The notes under the pieces: model-generated
The model's input: only the letters and a program-made list of their open reading frames with translations
Told to the model about the DNA's origin: nothing
Database searches by the model: none
Shown: piece by piece, positions 9,001 through 13,846 of the stretch
How positions within the stretch are numbered: the stretch's first letter is position 1
Layout: each line of letters starts with the position of its first letter
Made by a program: the position numbers and the translations under genes
Assembly: GCA_964437185.1 (NCBI GenBank)
Contig: CAYTFU010000012.1
Location: 1-21,638 of the forward strand
Length of the DNA stretch: 21,638 nt
Source: UBA10103 sp964437185
GTDB taxonomy: Bacteria > Patescibacteriota > Minisyncoccia > Phycocordibacterales > UBA2100
Direction of reading: 5' to 3'

Positions 9001-10641
9001 TTCATACTCGCCACTTTGACCTCTCTCTTTCCAGCCGCTTTCGCAGAGGTACGACACATCGTCGAAAACGGGCACCTCGGTCGTGGTCGCGACATTGCGA
9101 AAGAATTGCGAGATCGATGCGATTTCTTCTCCTTCCCCCTCAAACGCTCCGAAAATGCGGAATGCATCCTCCTCGGCCCCGGTATTCGTCACGCTTACAT
9201 ACGCAACCGACGTGAGACCTTCGTCGTTTGGACGCGCCATATATGAATCCCGATCAAGGCGAATCGCGAGAGGATCAACGCTGTCGAAGTACGCAAACGA
9301 AATCGTTTCCCCGCTTTGCATGACGAGCTGCGAAGCAGCGAATCCCGAATCCTCAACAGCCTGGTCGCCCCCCTCGGATTCTGCAGCCGGATCTACGATA
9401 TTCCCCATGATTATATCCTGCACACGTTCTCGATAGATCGCGTCTACCCACACCGCGTCGAGGTAGATCGTCGCTGCTGCCCCGCTTTCTCCGTGCTCAT
9501 ACTCAAAGGCAACCATCAGATCCGAAAGATCTTCCCATGTCGACAGGCCTTCGAGCGCGCTCGCGAAGTAGCCGCCATTTGTCAGATTGGAGTGCTCTTT
9601 GTTCAGAAAAATCTCCCCGCCCGCGTGCCACGAACCCTCGTGAAAGTAGCGCACCGACAATCGGCTATCGACGACATCTTCGGCGGATGAAAGCGATGCA
9701 AAAGAAAAGTTGAGTTCAAACGACTTGAGCCGCGTATCGATGAGCGCTTCATCCACAGCGAATCCTGAAAATTCGATCACGCGACAGTCTTTTTTGACGA
9801 TCGTGCACGTCGCCATAGGAAGCGAGGTAATTTCCTCCGACAATGGAGGCGTCGAAGTCGTCACGCCGAACACATCCGTAAGCGGCACGCTCTCGCCGGT
9901 GGAGGAAGCAACGACTTCGGTCGTCGTTGCATAGGCCGTGGGGATTATGCTCGAAAATACACCACCGATCGCACGTCGGATAAATTGACCCACGAGCAAC
10001 AAATTCTTCTCGACGGCACTTGTCACGTCGGGAATTTCCTGTATTCCCGAGGAGGTGGCTCCGCCAGTCTCAAAAAGTAGAGCGGGGAGACTAATCTCGT
10101 CACCGACTGCGCCCCCCGACGAGTCGTTCGCCGATGTGGCCTCCCCAGTGTCGAGAGTTTCTGGCACTCCCTCCATTGGAGCCGGTGTTTCGATCAGCGC
10201 GGGAGATGAAGTGGACGTGGTTGTTGCCACGTCTGTCTCCCCGACCCCAACTTCTCCCGAAGGAGAAATAGAATGAGAAGGAATTTCCTCAGAGTTTTCC
10301 TCGGGAATTTCTTCGGACGCTGCGATCTCGATGTACGCTGAGTTTGCGCTCGTAAAATTTCCGTATGACGCTTGCGGAGTAAGGTCCTGCGCGCGCGCAT
10401 TTTCTGCCCCGCCCCAACCGACAGCCGAAACCACTTGGGGAAATATGTGTGTGCGTTTCTGCTCTTGGTACGCTCCGACGACAGCGCCCGTGATCCACAG
10501 TACGGCAAGTATTACGAGGGCCGCGCCGCTGATATTTGCACTCAGCCTAAGCAAATGTTTACGAGAATTGCCGCTCACGATTGCGGTGAATTTCTTGAAG
10601 ATTTTCACGGTATGGTTTATGCGTGCAATACGCATGCGCAT
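1..10641 (-). CDS. Giant membrane-anchored multidomain surface (adhesin-like) protein, C-terminus beyond window
   Basis: I translated most of this frame, including 6.6 kb without a break from 6600 to 1, and found no stop; at least 3,547 residues lie in the window and the stop is beyond position 1. The start is ATG at 10641 (second ATG at 10635), without a clear ribosome-binding site. The basic N-terminus precedes one membrane helix (about residues 37-57), so the rest is probably outside. Then come an acidic Ser/Thr/Pro linker (to about 240), beta-sandwich regions (270-620), a macroglobulin-like segment (790-840), a DUF11-like region (910-1000), three fibronectin-III-like modules (about 1351-1498, 2218-2361, 2491-2628, each with a YYWRVRA or YWWRVRA motif), two eight-fold WNGSxW arrays (1511-1914, 2633-3038), three modules ending in a DW-x3-W motif (1945-2041, 2400-2485, 3068-3156), and beta-helix-like repeats from about 3231 on. 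These modules are typical of giant CPR proteins. Role inferred: attachment to a host cell or other surface. It starts 78 bp after the cohesin gene, probably in one transcript. Confidence 0.9.
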   Translation of the reverse strand, partial: MRMRIARINHTVKIFKKFTAIVSGNSRKHLLRLSANISGAALVILAVLWITGAVVGAYQEQKRTHIFPQVVSAVGWGGAENARAQDLTPQASYGNFTSANSAYIEIAASEEIPEENSEEIPSHSISPSGEVGVGETDVATTTSTSSPALIETPAPMEGVPETLDTGEATSANDSSGGAVGDEISLPALLFETGGATSSGIQEIPDVTSAVEKNLLLVGQFIRRAIGGVFSSIIPTAYATTTEVVASSTGESVPLTDVFGVTTSTPPLSEEITSLPMATCTIVKKDCRVIEFSGFAVDEALIDTRLKSFELNFSFASLSSAEDVVDSRLSVRYFHEGSWHAGGEIFLNKEHSNLTNGGYFASALEGLSTWEDLSDLMVAFEYEHGESGAAATIYLDAVWVDAIYRERVQDIIMGNIVDPAAESEGGDQAVEDSGFAASQLVMQSGETISFAYFDSVDPLAIRLDRDSYMARPNDEGLTSVAYVSVTNTGAEEDAFRIFGAFEGEGEEIASISQFFRNVATTTEVPVFDDVSYLCESGWKERGQSGEYECGTGETHACVWVSELSNNCLVENVHVSTESKTSYESAWVPQAVIPSEGDSDIAAMLPSGYGVRSASQEGFLILPNQTLYFVVELRAQKPGPQNFVLVAHGAKYSGDADSLRLRDETAFETPGTVLGAEKHVNDRISTRTEFRGDELPRFRFQFKTQQNFVTRALRSLFGRSNEFTFREARIRSSHGEGETIPVDVAYESAGEWSMAFKKQPHAFRPGKYTLEVVVQEGSATYTDSYEFYWGVLAVNTDKSVYSSGERSYVQMAALDADGSTICDAILELAIVDPRGMNQTLTVEQSGKCGANNVTDTPDYFAEYYTNTPGTYQVSLTRLDANGSVINHIDDMFVVRESAFEVRRAGPTRIYPAAPYSMDITIYAKRAFEGVVTETVPLGFSLSDTGGGEVSQYGEALRISWNLSLREGEERRLHYVFDAPDISPYLYILGPLRMEEGESVAFEEARTWKIASDALGTYVQTDFTLTPTSASVWQNWDLSGSPYNIPANAILEVAIKDTVTNASHNAGVRSGTTSIARIFPIGRISGGGHNVLDMHVQVTSTSSMQTYTDNTSNVSFRVMGYWTSGTYVERFDQIDPGITNATWGNINLTTYGVAHGNIAEMVLANYENSAALSAGVRAGSSTLDRRVTLSDRTVNNGPPSYVTMLAYASSSLATIQGYAQTEGANNASIDYYLAGYWSTLPTGLSYTESFKSLGNPSSASTWESKNLDTYGPGKQAIPEILLGNTNISSSYIDIGVRKTSSSASRTFALHQPQAAGNNWGRMLVNTDGSASSTIAWYVSNTSNATTTLIGWWQPSNYAPDAPTLYGIPFDSEKTASSTPYMRFSAVDPDGTSSIVYQIQWDDDPALDTSPIGDRVSSDESGCSPNCFTNVPTPGDTSPFNEGEEIQFSIQSSLVSGTTYYWRVRAVDVSGSNEYGDWSDTQSFTYVANTSPSQWYQTEDGQFDSDILSGTETYGSHGARVVTTAATEALVAYGEGTVQTPRYRIWDGSAWGSEASAGSVGGTIEWVVTKAGKTRNEYILGTQDDQSDVNVQVYDGGGGTWGNLQEMTTTIAQSDHRGFDIAYESLSGDAVVVYCDGDADPSYRVWNGSSWGAAGSVNLSSANNCEWISLAADPTSDEVILVSRDTGVQYEALVWDGSTWGNSQTLGSMTEVLHEGISVEYEESGDQALVVASNGASANFVWTSWNGSSWSSVTTQAIGNDFEWGTLRADSGSDNMALCYIDEDNDLGIVRWDGSAWLTFQEFDADGNATASHHSDGKPVSCEYEITSGRDGYIMLPYSDASAANYQVWNGSSFSAETAISTIQDSWTADSIRTGEGKVLSIFHDDVNAFYEFSYWNASSWSAKQTLESSPSVTVAPFLKPHAMAARIYQSSSGTITSNPVSFTSVPNRTTWGEVLWNTSEPAGTNVVLQVLYSTTTAACTTLVPDGTLSGNSTGYDISQSPIDLTGVSTTTYPYLCLKATLSSNNQSTPVLSDWTISWTRQPYFTQERFRWYVNTASVTPTDVWPSGGTDLAENDAIPIAYAPSPSQVLRLRASMLVSNVALSASSRAFRLQYAEGAVCSASLSWLDVGAIGSTTAAWRGYDNGGVSDGATLASLLITTADTLESYEEENDSSSNPNTVSVGNEGEWDWVLEHNATEGTPYCFRTVTSDGELLNAYTRYPALLTNSKSDAPGLDKPFDNEQLASTTPFFEFSAEDPESNDITYQIQVDDDYAFGSTILDRDSLTNDTEFENIITPSDKDPFLSGQTVRFIPTTALSNGTTYYWRVRAKDRNASAVWSDWSSIQSVTVNTSTSITTWYQTRMEQFATDSFDSTEATSTHDVVLTPPLTSGTTTSTTIDYDWKSTGNAWGSLSWTDAETLGTIVYRIEYLSGSTWALIPDSDLSGNAAGYGTSPISLLSLDTSTYNQIRIRANFTNVTGTPRLNDWTLQWGLGVNQATSTALFDNERMGTTTPTFQFSTVDPQGNDLVYEISWSTSQSFTSSTTRTSSVHAGFFNVSSTTDSSPFFSGSTIQFTVQAADALTNNTTYWWRVRARDPSGGNEWSAWSSLKSFTVNTATIVSTWFQTTDEQFETDTLNNTETTGSGSAQVTTVSREAFVTYAEGTVQTPKYRIWNGTTWGDEASGVSVGDNIRFVESAAAPTRNEYMILTEGSAGLVFAQVYNGSTQTVGNKMLIGTTSNALRRGFDIAYETSSGDALAVSCDGSEAAYHVWNGSAWSATSTITLSTSGNCEWIKLASDPTSDEIILVVRDATSGAIDYEALVWSGSSWGNSSTFGSQATVANEGIAIEYEESGGQAIVTVSDGVNASYQWNAWNGSAWSGALSVTIGNDFAASRLVRDAGSDKLALCYVDADADIGFVEWSGSAWGTFSEFETSANNLNGRPISCEYETTAGRDGYVMFPYSDDVSARYQSWNGSAFSGEADLTSITDSWEIRTARTGEGNVLAIAYDDANTEYDFTFWDGSAWSSEQVLEASAIATQIPATIPIDLVARRYQTITSGDIFSSAITYAYGLGPRWGAVSWTDTTPGSSDILYQVQYYSGGAWALVPDAAIPGNSTGTSTSPIDISGLNTVTYGTLRLKASLSCAGADCPTLSDWTTTWSEGVRATGTIKQFDQSTNVTGGAVGVAVNGVRQIGKISAITAGTWDISNVTAFTGDVVTVFVMNAQDEQEAVGVTVYDGTGNITGMELFERHLTIGSDENPTVTNANLSAYDNSVSGNEDIFFDVDAGNDFLVCAASGCFDARLLVSSGATYRPDSTSSGNVTGRHLQIDGTLVGDGNTFTLSGSWDNNGTWTANSSTVIFSATSTTESIDSTGATTAAFSNVTFGSGASTAIWNLSSLFDVDGVLTLSSGTLSMNGNNQILIGGNLTIGASGLYAKGSASTTFDGASSAIWSDASASKQDMGDVRIDGSTKTVTLGSSVKATDITIGANDTLDAGGAYTIELYGNWTNNNSFVRQTSTVNFTATSTGKTIQAGSSSFYNLTFNGAGGNWAFSGP
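1530..2745 (-). repeat. Eight-fold ~50-residue WNGSxW repeat array, copy B (inside the giant CDS)
   Basis: This is a second array, paralogous to the one at 4900-6110, in the same frame. Motifs lie near 2650, 2495, 2345, 2190, 2045, 1898, 1748 and 1602, for example RIWNGTTWG, HVWNGSAWS, NAWNGSAWS and TFWDGSAWS. The blades correspond one to one with copy A, and many inter-blade phrases are shared (EGTVQTP, RGFDIAYE, NCEWI, DPTSDE, EYEESG, GRDGY, RTGEG). About half of the residues agree in the stretches I compared by eye. This points to duplication of a whole domain followed by divergence. Confidence 0.75.
4900..6110 (-). repeat. Eight-fold ~50-residue WNGSxW repeat array, copy A (inside the giant CDS)
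   Basis: Translated on the minus strand this stretch holds eight copies of a W-[ND]-G-S-x-W type motif spaced about 150 bp apart (near 6015, 5870, 5715, 5565, 5415, 5275, 5108 and 4965). Examples are RIWDGSAWG, RVWNGSSWG, LVWDGSTWG and VRWDGSAWL. Between the motifs are short strands such as EALVAYGEG and GDAVVVYCDG. Eight blades of about 50 residues would fit an eight-bladed beta-propeller; that fold is inference. Cysteines recur before some blades. The array lies between a fibronectin-III-like module and a DW-x3-W module. Confidence 0.75.
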
Positions 10642-10719
10642 TTTACCATTTTTTGCTTCGATAGAGCGCCGAAATTGTTCTCGGAGAAGTGCAAATCTCC
10701 CGTCCCGATTTCCACCGAT

Positions 10720-12201
10720 TTATTGGCCGCGAATCTGCTTTTTGAGCTCTTCGACTCCCGCCCCCACGAGCTCTTCGGAGACATCGAGCACCTCTTTTAC
10801 ATTTTCCAAAAAGTCGCGCTCGGCAGGCGTTAGCTGAGGCTTTTCGTCGAGCTTCTGTATCATCTCCTCAAATTCCTCACGCATGGCGGAAAATACGCGA
10901 TCGTTTTTGTCGGCGACTTCGGCGACGCGGTGAAGAAGCTTCGATCGCTCTGTCGCCACGGCTTTCTTCATCTGATAGTTACGCGTCACGATCACCCCCG
11001 TTATTATCGCGAGGAATATGCTGATAATCCGCTCAAACGTCCAGATTGGCGCGGGAGGCGGAGCGTCTTCTTCTGCCCCCTTTGCGGTCGGTTTTTCGAC
11101 CTTGGGGAGTTTGAATTGGCGCGATGCCTCACGCATGTTGCCCGCTTTATCGTACGCTTTTATCACAACCGTCTGATCGCCTCCCTCTTGCGGCGGTACC
11201 GGAAATGATCCGCTCGCTACATCCTGCGCTCGCGGACTCGCGAGCACATTGCCGCCAACCAAGATTTCGTACCGATCGACGCCAGAAAGATCGTCCTCCG
11301 CTTTGAATGAAAGCTTGGGGACGGCGCCTTCCTCGGCCTCAAGCATCGCTACTTCAAACTCTTTCGGCGGCACCGTGTCGATTAGAATTTTCTTCTTCGC
11401 AGTCTCGCCCCACCCCGAATCATTCTTGAACTGTACGAAAAAATACGATGCACCGTCTGCAATGCCTGTGTACGTGGTGGTGGTCGCGAGCCCTTTTTGC
11501 ACCTGGTTTGGAACTGTATCCTCTTTATCACTGAGCGCTATCCGCACCCCCACGACATCGGGCTGAAGCTTCCATAAGAAAACAGCGGTCGAGGTACCGT
11601 ACCATTGATCCGGCTTGCCGTGCGTCGAAGACGTGATTTCAGGAGCAAGCGGCACGGGGCCCGGTGGTAATTCATCGGTCGCAGCCTCCGGCTCTGACTC
11701 TGCCACCGCTTCGGTAATCGTAAAATTCACTTCCCCACCCTTGCCAAAGACATCGGTGCCTTTACCGTCGGCGGCGAGAATCGAACCCTTGGTAAAGGTC
11801 GCCTTCGCCGCCCCCACCGCTTTTCCCTTCATGCGAATCGTGAGGACAGCCGAGGATTTGGTAAACGGCGACGGCGATCCGCCACTAAAGGTCACCGTGC
11901 CGGCAGAATTTGAAAATGTGGGATCGGCGGTCCAGAGTGAAAATGCCGATCCATCCTTTGAGACTCCGACGACCGTCACAATATCCTTATCAAACCCAAT
12001 GATCCCGTCGGCGGCGTTCACGCTATCGGTCCCCGGTTCGACCATAACCTTAATCGAAAATTCTTGTCCGAGCGGGAAGGACGCGGTCGACGGCGAAAAA
12101 GCAAAATCCGCCGCGTGCACAAGTTGCGGCAGAAAAGAAAAAACAACAATTGCGAGCAATAGCCTCACCGGGGAGCGCTGTACATGCCCTGCGTACCTCA
12201 T
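10720..12201 (-). CDS. Cohesin-domain membrane protein with Ig-like domains and cytoplasmic coiled tail
   Basis: The 493-residue protein has a cleavable-looking signal peptide (residues 1-30, ending LVHAA before D). A cohesin-like domain follows at about 31-165, with the family features SVNAADG, TFSNSAGTVTFSGG and the end ADGKGTDVF. Next are an acidic linker, a fibronectin/Ig-like region (about 190-290, with DGASYFFVQFKNDSGWG), a second Ig-like domain (about 290-370), one membrane helix (about 391-408) and a charged, probably coiled-coil tail (411-493). The bulk would sit outside the cell, tethered to the membrane. Cohesin domains bind dockerins in cellulosomes; in CPR genomes such proteins are common and their partners unknown. 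No dockerin is recognisable in this window. The gene begins 12 nt after the sHSP stop and ends 78 bp before the giant protein gene, suggesting one transcript. No good ribosome-binding site precedes the ATG. Confidence 0.88.
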   Translation of the reverse strand: MRYAGHVQRSPVRLLLAIVVFSFLPQLVHAADFAFSPSTASFPLGQEFSIKVMVEPGTDSVNAADGIIGFDKDIVTVVGVSKDGSAFSLWTADPTFSNSAGTVTFSGGSPSPFTKSSAVLTIRMKGKAVGAAKATFTKGSILAADGKGTDVFGKGGEVNFTITEAVAESEPEAATDELPPGPVPLAPEITSSTHGKPDQWYGTSTAVFLWKLQPDVVGVRIALSDKEDTVPNQVQKGLATTTTYTGIADGASYFFVQFKNDSGWGETAKKKILIDTVPPKEFEVAMLEAEEGAVPKLSFKAEDDLSGVDRYEILVGGNVLASPRAQDVASGSFPVPPQEGGDQTVVIKAYDKAGNMREASRQFKLPKVEKPTAKGAEEDAPPPAPIWTFERIISIFLAIITGVIVTRNYQMKKAVATERSKLLHRVAEVADKNDRVFSAMREEFEEMIQKLDEKPQLTPAERDFLENVKEVLDVSEELVGAGVEELKKQIRGQ

Positions 12202-12213
12202 AGTGGCGGTGCG

Positions 12214-12693
12214 CTACACTTCAACCACGCTAATCCGTACACCCTTTTCCGTGTGCTCGCGCAGAGGAAGCATGAGCATAAGTACGCCCTCTTTCATCTT
12301 CGCCTCCGTCTTCGACGCATCGACCGCCGCGGGAAGAATAATCTGACGATAAAACTTCCCCCACATGCATTCTTCGAGAATTTTTTCCTTTTCCTCCTCA
12401 ACCTTGTGCTGGAAGAATTCCCCGTTGGGCCGCGTTCGCTGCCCCTTTATGGTTACGATGTCGTCATCTCCTTCGATCGTGACACCGTAGTCGTTGATGC
12501 TCGATCCCGCGATTTGCGCATAAATAATGATCGCGCCGGGCGACTGAAAAATATCGACTTTGAGCTGCTCCGCCGTCGGGGCAGACGCGGGAGCGACGGG
12601 CGTATTTTGTGCGGCTATCTGCGCCTTCTTCGCATCATCCGCATTGCCCGGAATGACGTTTTTCTTTTTGAGACGATCTAAAAATGATGACAT
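12214..12693 (-). CDS. Small heat-shock protein (Hsp20/alpha-crystallin family)
   Basis: The protein has 159 residues, usual for the family. The N-terminal arm (1-40) is charged and then Ala/Pro-rich. The alpha-crystallin domain covers about 44-155, with the family's WGKFYRQIILPAAVD stretch and a following KMKEGVLMLMLPL, matching the conserved G-V-L strand. A short tail ends VRISVVEV, where the I-x-V element resembles the C-terminal I/V-x-I/V motif used in oligomer assembly. Such proteins are ATP-independent holdases that bind unfolding proteins in the cytoplasm. It is the first gene of a tight group with the cohesin protein and the giant adhesin. The leader contains a possible -10 box, and two palindromes lie further upstream. 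Confidence 0.93.
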   Translation of the reverse strand: MSSFLDRLKKKNVIPGNADDAKKAQIAAQNTPVAPASAPTAEQLKVDIFQSPGAIIIYAQIAGSSINDYGVTIEGDDDIVTIKGQRTRPNGEFFQHKVEEEKEKILEECMWGKFYRQIILPAAVDASKTEAKMKEGVLMLMLPLREHTEKGVRISVVEV

Positions 12694-12722
12694 GAAAAAA
12701 TTCGGGCGACGCGTGCATCACA

Positions 12723-12728
12723 AGTATA
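12723..12728 (-). promoter_or_regulatory. Candidate -10 box for the sHSP gene
   Basis: The minus strand reads TATACT about 30 nt before the sHSP start codon. No convincing -35 hexamer lies 16-18 nt upstream; that region is A-rich. It is a weak assignment based on match and position only. Confidence 0.35.
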
Positions 12729-12790
12729 CTACGACCGATTTTTTTCTTTTCGTGCCGCACTGTGAAGTGTGGATAGTCGAATTACTTTTT

Positions 12791-12813
12791 ATGCATTCGA
12801 TTAAAAAATGCAT
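12791..12813. repeat. Inverted repeat ATGCATT-N9-AATGCAT
   Basis: Two perfect 7-bp arms, ATGCATT (12791-12797) and AATGCAT (12807-12813), flank a 9-nt AT-rich spacer. The repeat lies about 100 bp upstream of the sHSP start. It could be a repressor site or a hairpin. It does not match the CIRCE heat-shock operator (TTAGCACTC-N9-GAGTGCTAA). Confidence 0.5.
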
Positions 12814-12841
12814 GTCGCCGCATTGTGATTGCGTTCGTTGA

Positions 12842-12883
12842 GTTATTGTTTAAAATGTCCGGCCGGACAAGATAAACAATAAC
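12842..12883. repeat. 42-bp concentric palindrome (possible operator)
   Basis: The outer arms GTTATTGTTTA and TAAACAATAAC and the inner TGTCCGG and CCGGACA share exactly one centre (between 12862 and 12863). Only three opposed positions on each side do not pair. Neither strand has a T-run after the stem, so a Rho-independent terminator is unlikely. It sits between the Nudix gene and the sHSP, about 150 bp before the sHSP start. A double operator or a site for a dimeric or tetrameric DNA-binding protein is possible. Confidence 0.6.
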
Positions 12884-13005
12884 GCGCGTTTATGGAGTAT
12901 GAATTTCGCCGCGCCGTCAACAATTCGGACGTGTTTGCCATAGTCATTCCCCAGCGCGTTTTTTTGCGATACATGTTGTCCGCCCCCGTTACTCGTCGAA
13001 ACCCT

Positions 13006-13470
13006 TCAGAGCCTTCCCTCCCTGATTAATTCGATTGATGATTTTCCGGTTTGGATTTTGTAATGTGTTTGGTTGGGATTGGCGATGGCATCTCTGATTC
13101 TTTCGATCTGTTTTGGAGAAGTGTTCGATGGGAGTTTATCAACATCGAAATACTCAATTTTGTCGGCTTCGTCGTTGAGGGTAATTTCACCACCGACTTG
13201 CGTGCATACAAAAGAAAACACAACTTCATTTTTATCTGGCTTGCTATACACTCCCGCCAATCGAGAGACTTCAATTTCCAATCCGGTTTCTTCAGTCACC
13301 TCTCTTATTAGGGCGTCCCATGGAGATTCGCCATTTTCGACAATACCACCTGGCAAATTCCACAGATCGTAATCGCGCCTGTGACACAGCAAAACCCTCT
13401 CCCTATCGTCAAAAATTATTCCGAACGTACCGATGGTAAATTGTGGCTTCATGATGTTCTGTGGGTCCAT
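13006..13470 (-). CDS. Nudix hydrolase
   Basis: The protein has 154 residues. The Nudix box GX5EX7REUXEEXGU is complete at about residues 42-64 (G-IVENG-E-SPWDALI-REVTEETGL), preceded by WNLPGG, so the Mg-binding glutamates are present. Family members cleave nucleoside diphosphates linked to another moiety; the substrate cannot be told from sequence. ATG at 13470 was chosen because a TGGTATAAA extended -10 ends 19 nt upstream and a GGA lies about 9 nt before it; the ATG at 13452 is an alternative. It is transcribed toward the sHSP, with 312 bp between them. Confidence 0.92.
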   Translation of the reverse strand: MDPQNIMKPQFTIGTFGIIFDDRERVLLCHRRDYDLWNLPGGIVENGESPWDALIREVTEETGLEIEVSRLAGVYSKPDKNEVVFSFVCTQVGGEITLNDEADKIEYFDVDKLPSNTSPKQIERIRDAIANPNQTHYKIQTGKSSIELIREGRL

Positions 13471-13489
13471 TCAGTGTCCACGTGAGTAG

Positions 13490-13498
13490 TTTATACCA
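13490..13498 (-). promoter_or_regulatory. Extended -10 promoter of the Nudix gene
   Basis: The minus strand reads TGGTATAAA, an extended -10 (TG-N-TATAAA) ending 19 nt before the start codon. Transcription would start about 12 nt upstream of the ATG. No -35 box is apparent, as is usual for extended -10 promoters. Confidence 0.45.
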
Positions 13499-13556
13499 CC
13501 CTTCCCCAAATTAATTGGGTCGGTCCCCCCTGTGCAGCAAGTCACGACAATCATCC

Positions 13557-13594
13557 ACATACACACAAGACCTACGATCGTATGTGTTGTATGT
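13557..13594 (-). terminator. Hairpin just downstream of tRNA-Ser(ACU), possible terminator
   Basis: Nine nt past the tRNA 3' end the minus strand can fold ACATACAACACA against TGTGTGTATGT, with one bulged base. The loop contains the palindrome TACGATCGTA. No T-run follows, so termination is uncertain; it may be a processing or Rho-dependent structure. Confidence 0.3.
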
Positions 13595-13603
13595 ATTTTG
13601 CAC

Positions 13604-13691
13604 TGGCGGAGAGAGCGAGATTCGAACTCGCGGGCACTTGCGCGCCGACAGTTTAGTAAACTGTTGATTTAAACCACTCATCCATCTCTCC
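13604..13691 (-). tRNA. tRNA-Ser, anticodon ACU (DNA ACT), CCA encoded
   Basis: The 88-nt cloverleaf has these parts: acceptor GGAGAGA/TCTCTCC, three-pair D stem GAT/ATC, anticodon stem ACAGT/ACTGT with loop TTACTAA, a long variable arm (GGCGC-GCAA-GTGCC) and T arm GCGAG-TTCGAAT-CTCGC. Discriminator G73 and encoded CCA follow. The long variable arm plus G73 indicates serine. The anticodon at 13657-13655 reads ACT, which would decode AGU. This is unusual because bacteria normally use GCU for AGU/AGC, and a GCU serine tRNA lies about 600 bp away. A partly degraded copy or a specialised tRNA are both possible. Confidence 0.85.
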
Positions 13692-13698
13692 AAGCTAC

Positions 13699-13717
13699 GC
13701 GCAATGACTTATTGCGC
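13699..13717. repeat. Perfect 7-bp hairpin GCGCAAT-GACTT-ATTGCGC
   Basis: This perfect inverted repeat lies 7 nt upstream of the tRNA-Ser(ACU) 5' end, within its likely leader; a TATTAT -10-like box lies further up at 13729-13724 on the minus strand. It may be part of the precursor leader or a protein site. No T-run follows. Confidence 0.4.
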
Positions 13718-13769
13718 TCGGACATAATACCTTATTTGTGACTGCACCCTTATATGCTCCTCTTCACCC

Positions 13770-13797
13770 TTGACAGGGCGCACTCAAATCATAGACT
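13770..13797 (+). promoter_or_regulatory. Promoter for the small cysteine-pair gene
   Basis: There is a consensus -35 TTGACA (13770-13775), a 16-nt spacer and a -10-like TAGACT (13792-13797). Transcription would begin near 13804, giving a leader of about 43 nt that includes the strong ribosome-binding site. It is the only fully consensus -35 I noticed in the window. Confidence 0.5.
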
Positions 13798-13833
13798 CAC
13801 TCACTGGCACTATGTGTGCCGAGCGGCAACAAC

Positions 13834-13839
13834 GGAGGA
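13834..13839 (+). promoter_or_regulatory. Strong Shine-Dalgarno GGAGGA
   Basis: GGAGGA lies 7 nt before ATG 13847 and decides that start over the upstream ATG at 13754. Most other genes here lack a recognisable Shine-Dalgarno, so this one stands out. Confidence 0.7.
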
Positions 13840-13846
13840 CTCCGAA

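Larger units (their letters stand above)
12694..13005. other. Intergenic region between sHSP and Nudix genes
   Basis: This 312-bp stretch has no well-supported gene. It holds the sHSP leader with a possible -10 box, a 23-bp inverted repeat (12791-12813) and a 42-bp concentric palindrome (12842-12883). A 45-codon plus-strand frame (12892-13029) runs from ATG to TAA and starts 8 nt after the palindrome. Its product would begin MEYEFRRAVNNSDV, it has no ribosome-binding site, and it overlaps the end of the Nudix gene. I do not call it a gene. Confidence 0.6.

Noticed and set aside
1..10640. Many plus-strand and alternate minus-strand open frames of 60-240 codons (for example 1546-2271 plus, 5529-6203 plus, 1128-1646 minus)
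   Set aside because: They are out of frame with the continuous giant coding frame and have low-complexity Arg/Ser-rich or Pro-rich translations without domains; they reflect the scarcity of stops opposite a long moderately GC-rich gene.
12791..12883. CIRCE/HrcA heat-shock operator upstream of the sHSP
   Set aside because: Neither palindrome matches TTAGCACTC-N9-GAGTGCTAA.
13511..13693. 60-codon minus-strand frame
   Set aside because: It is mostly tRNA-Ser(ACU) read as protein.
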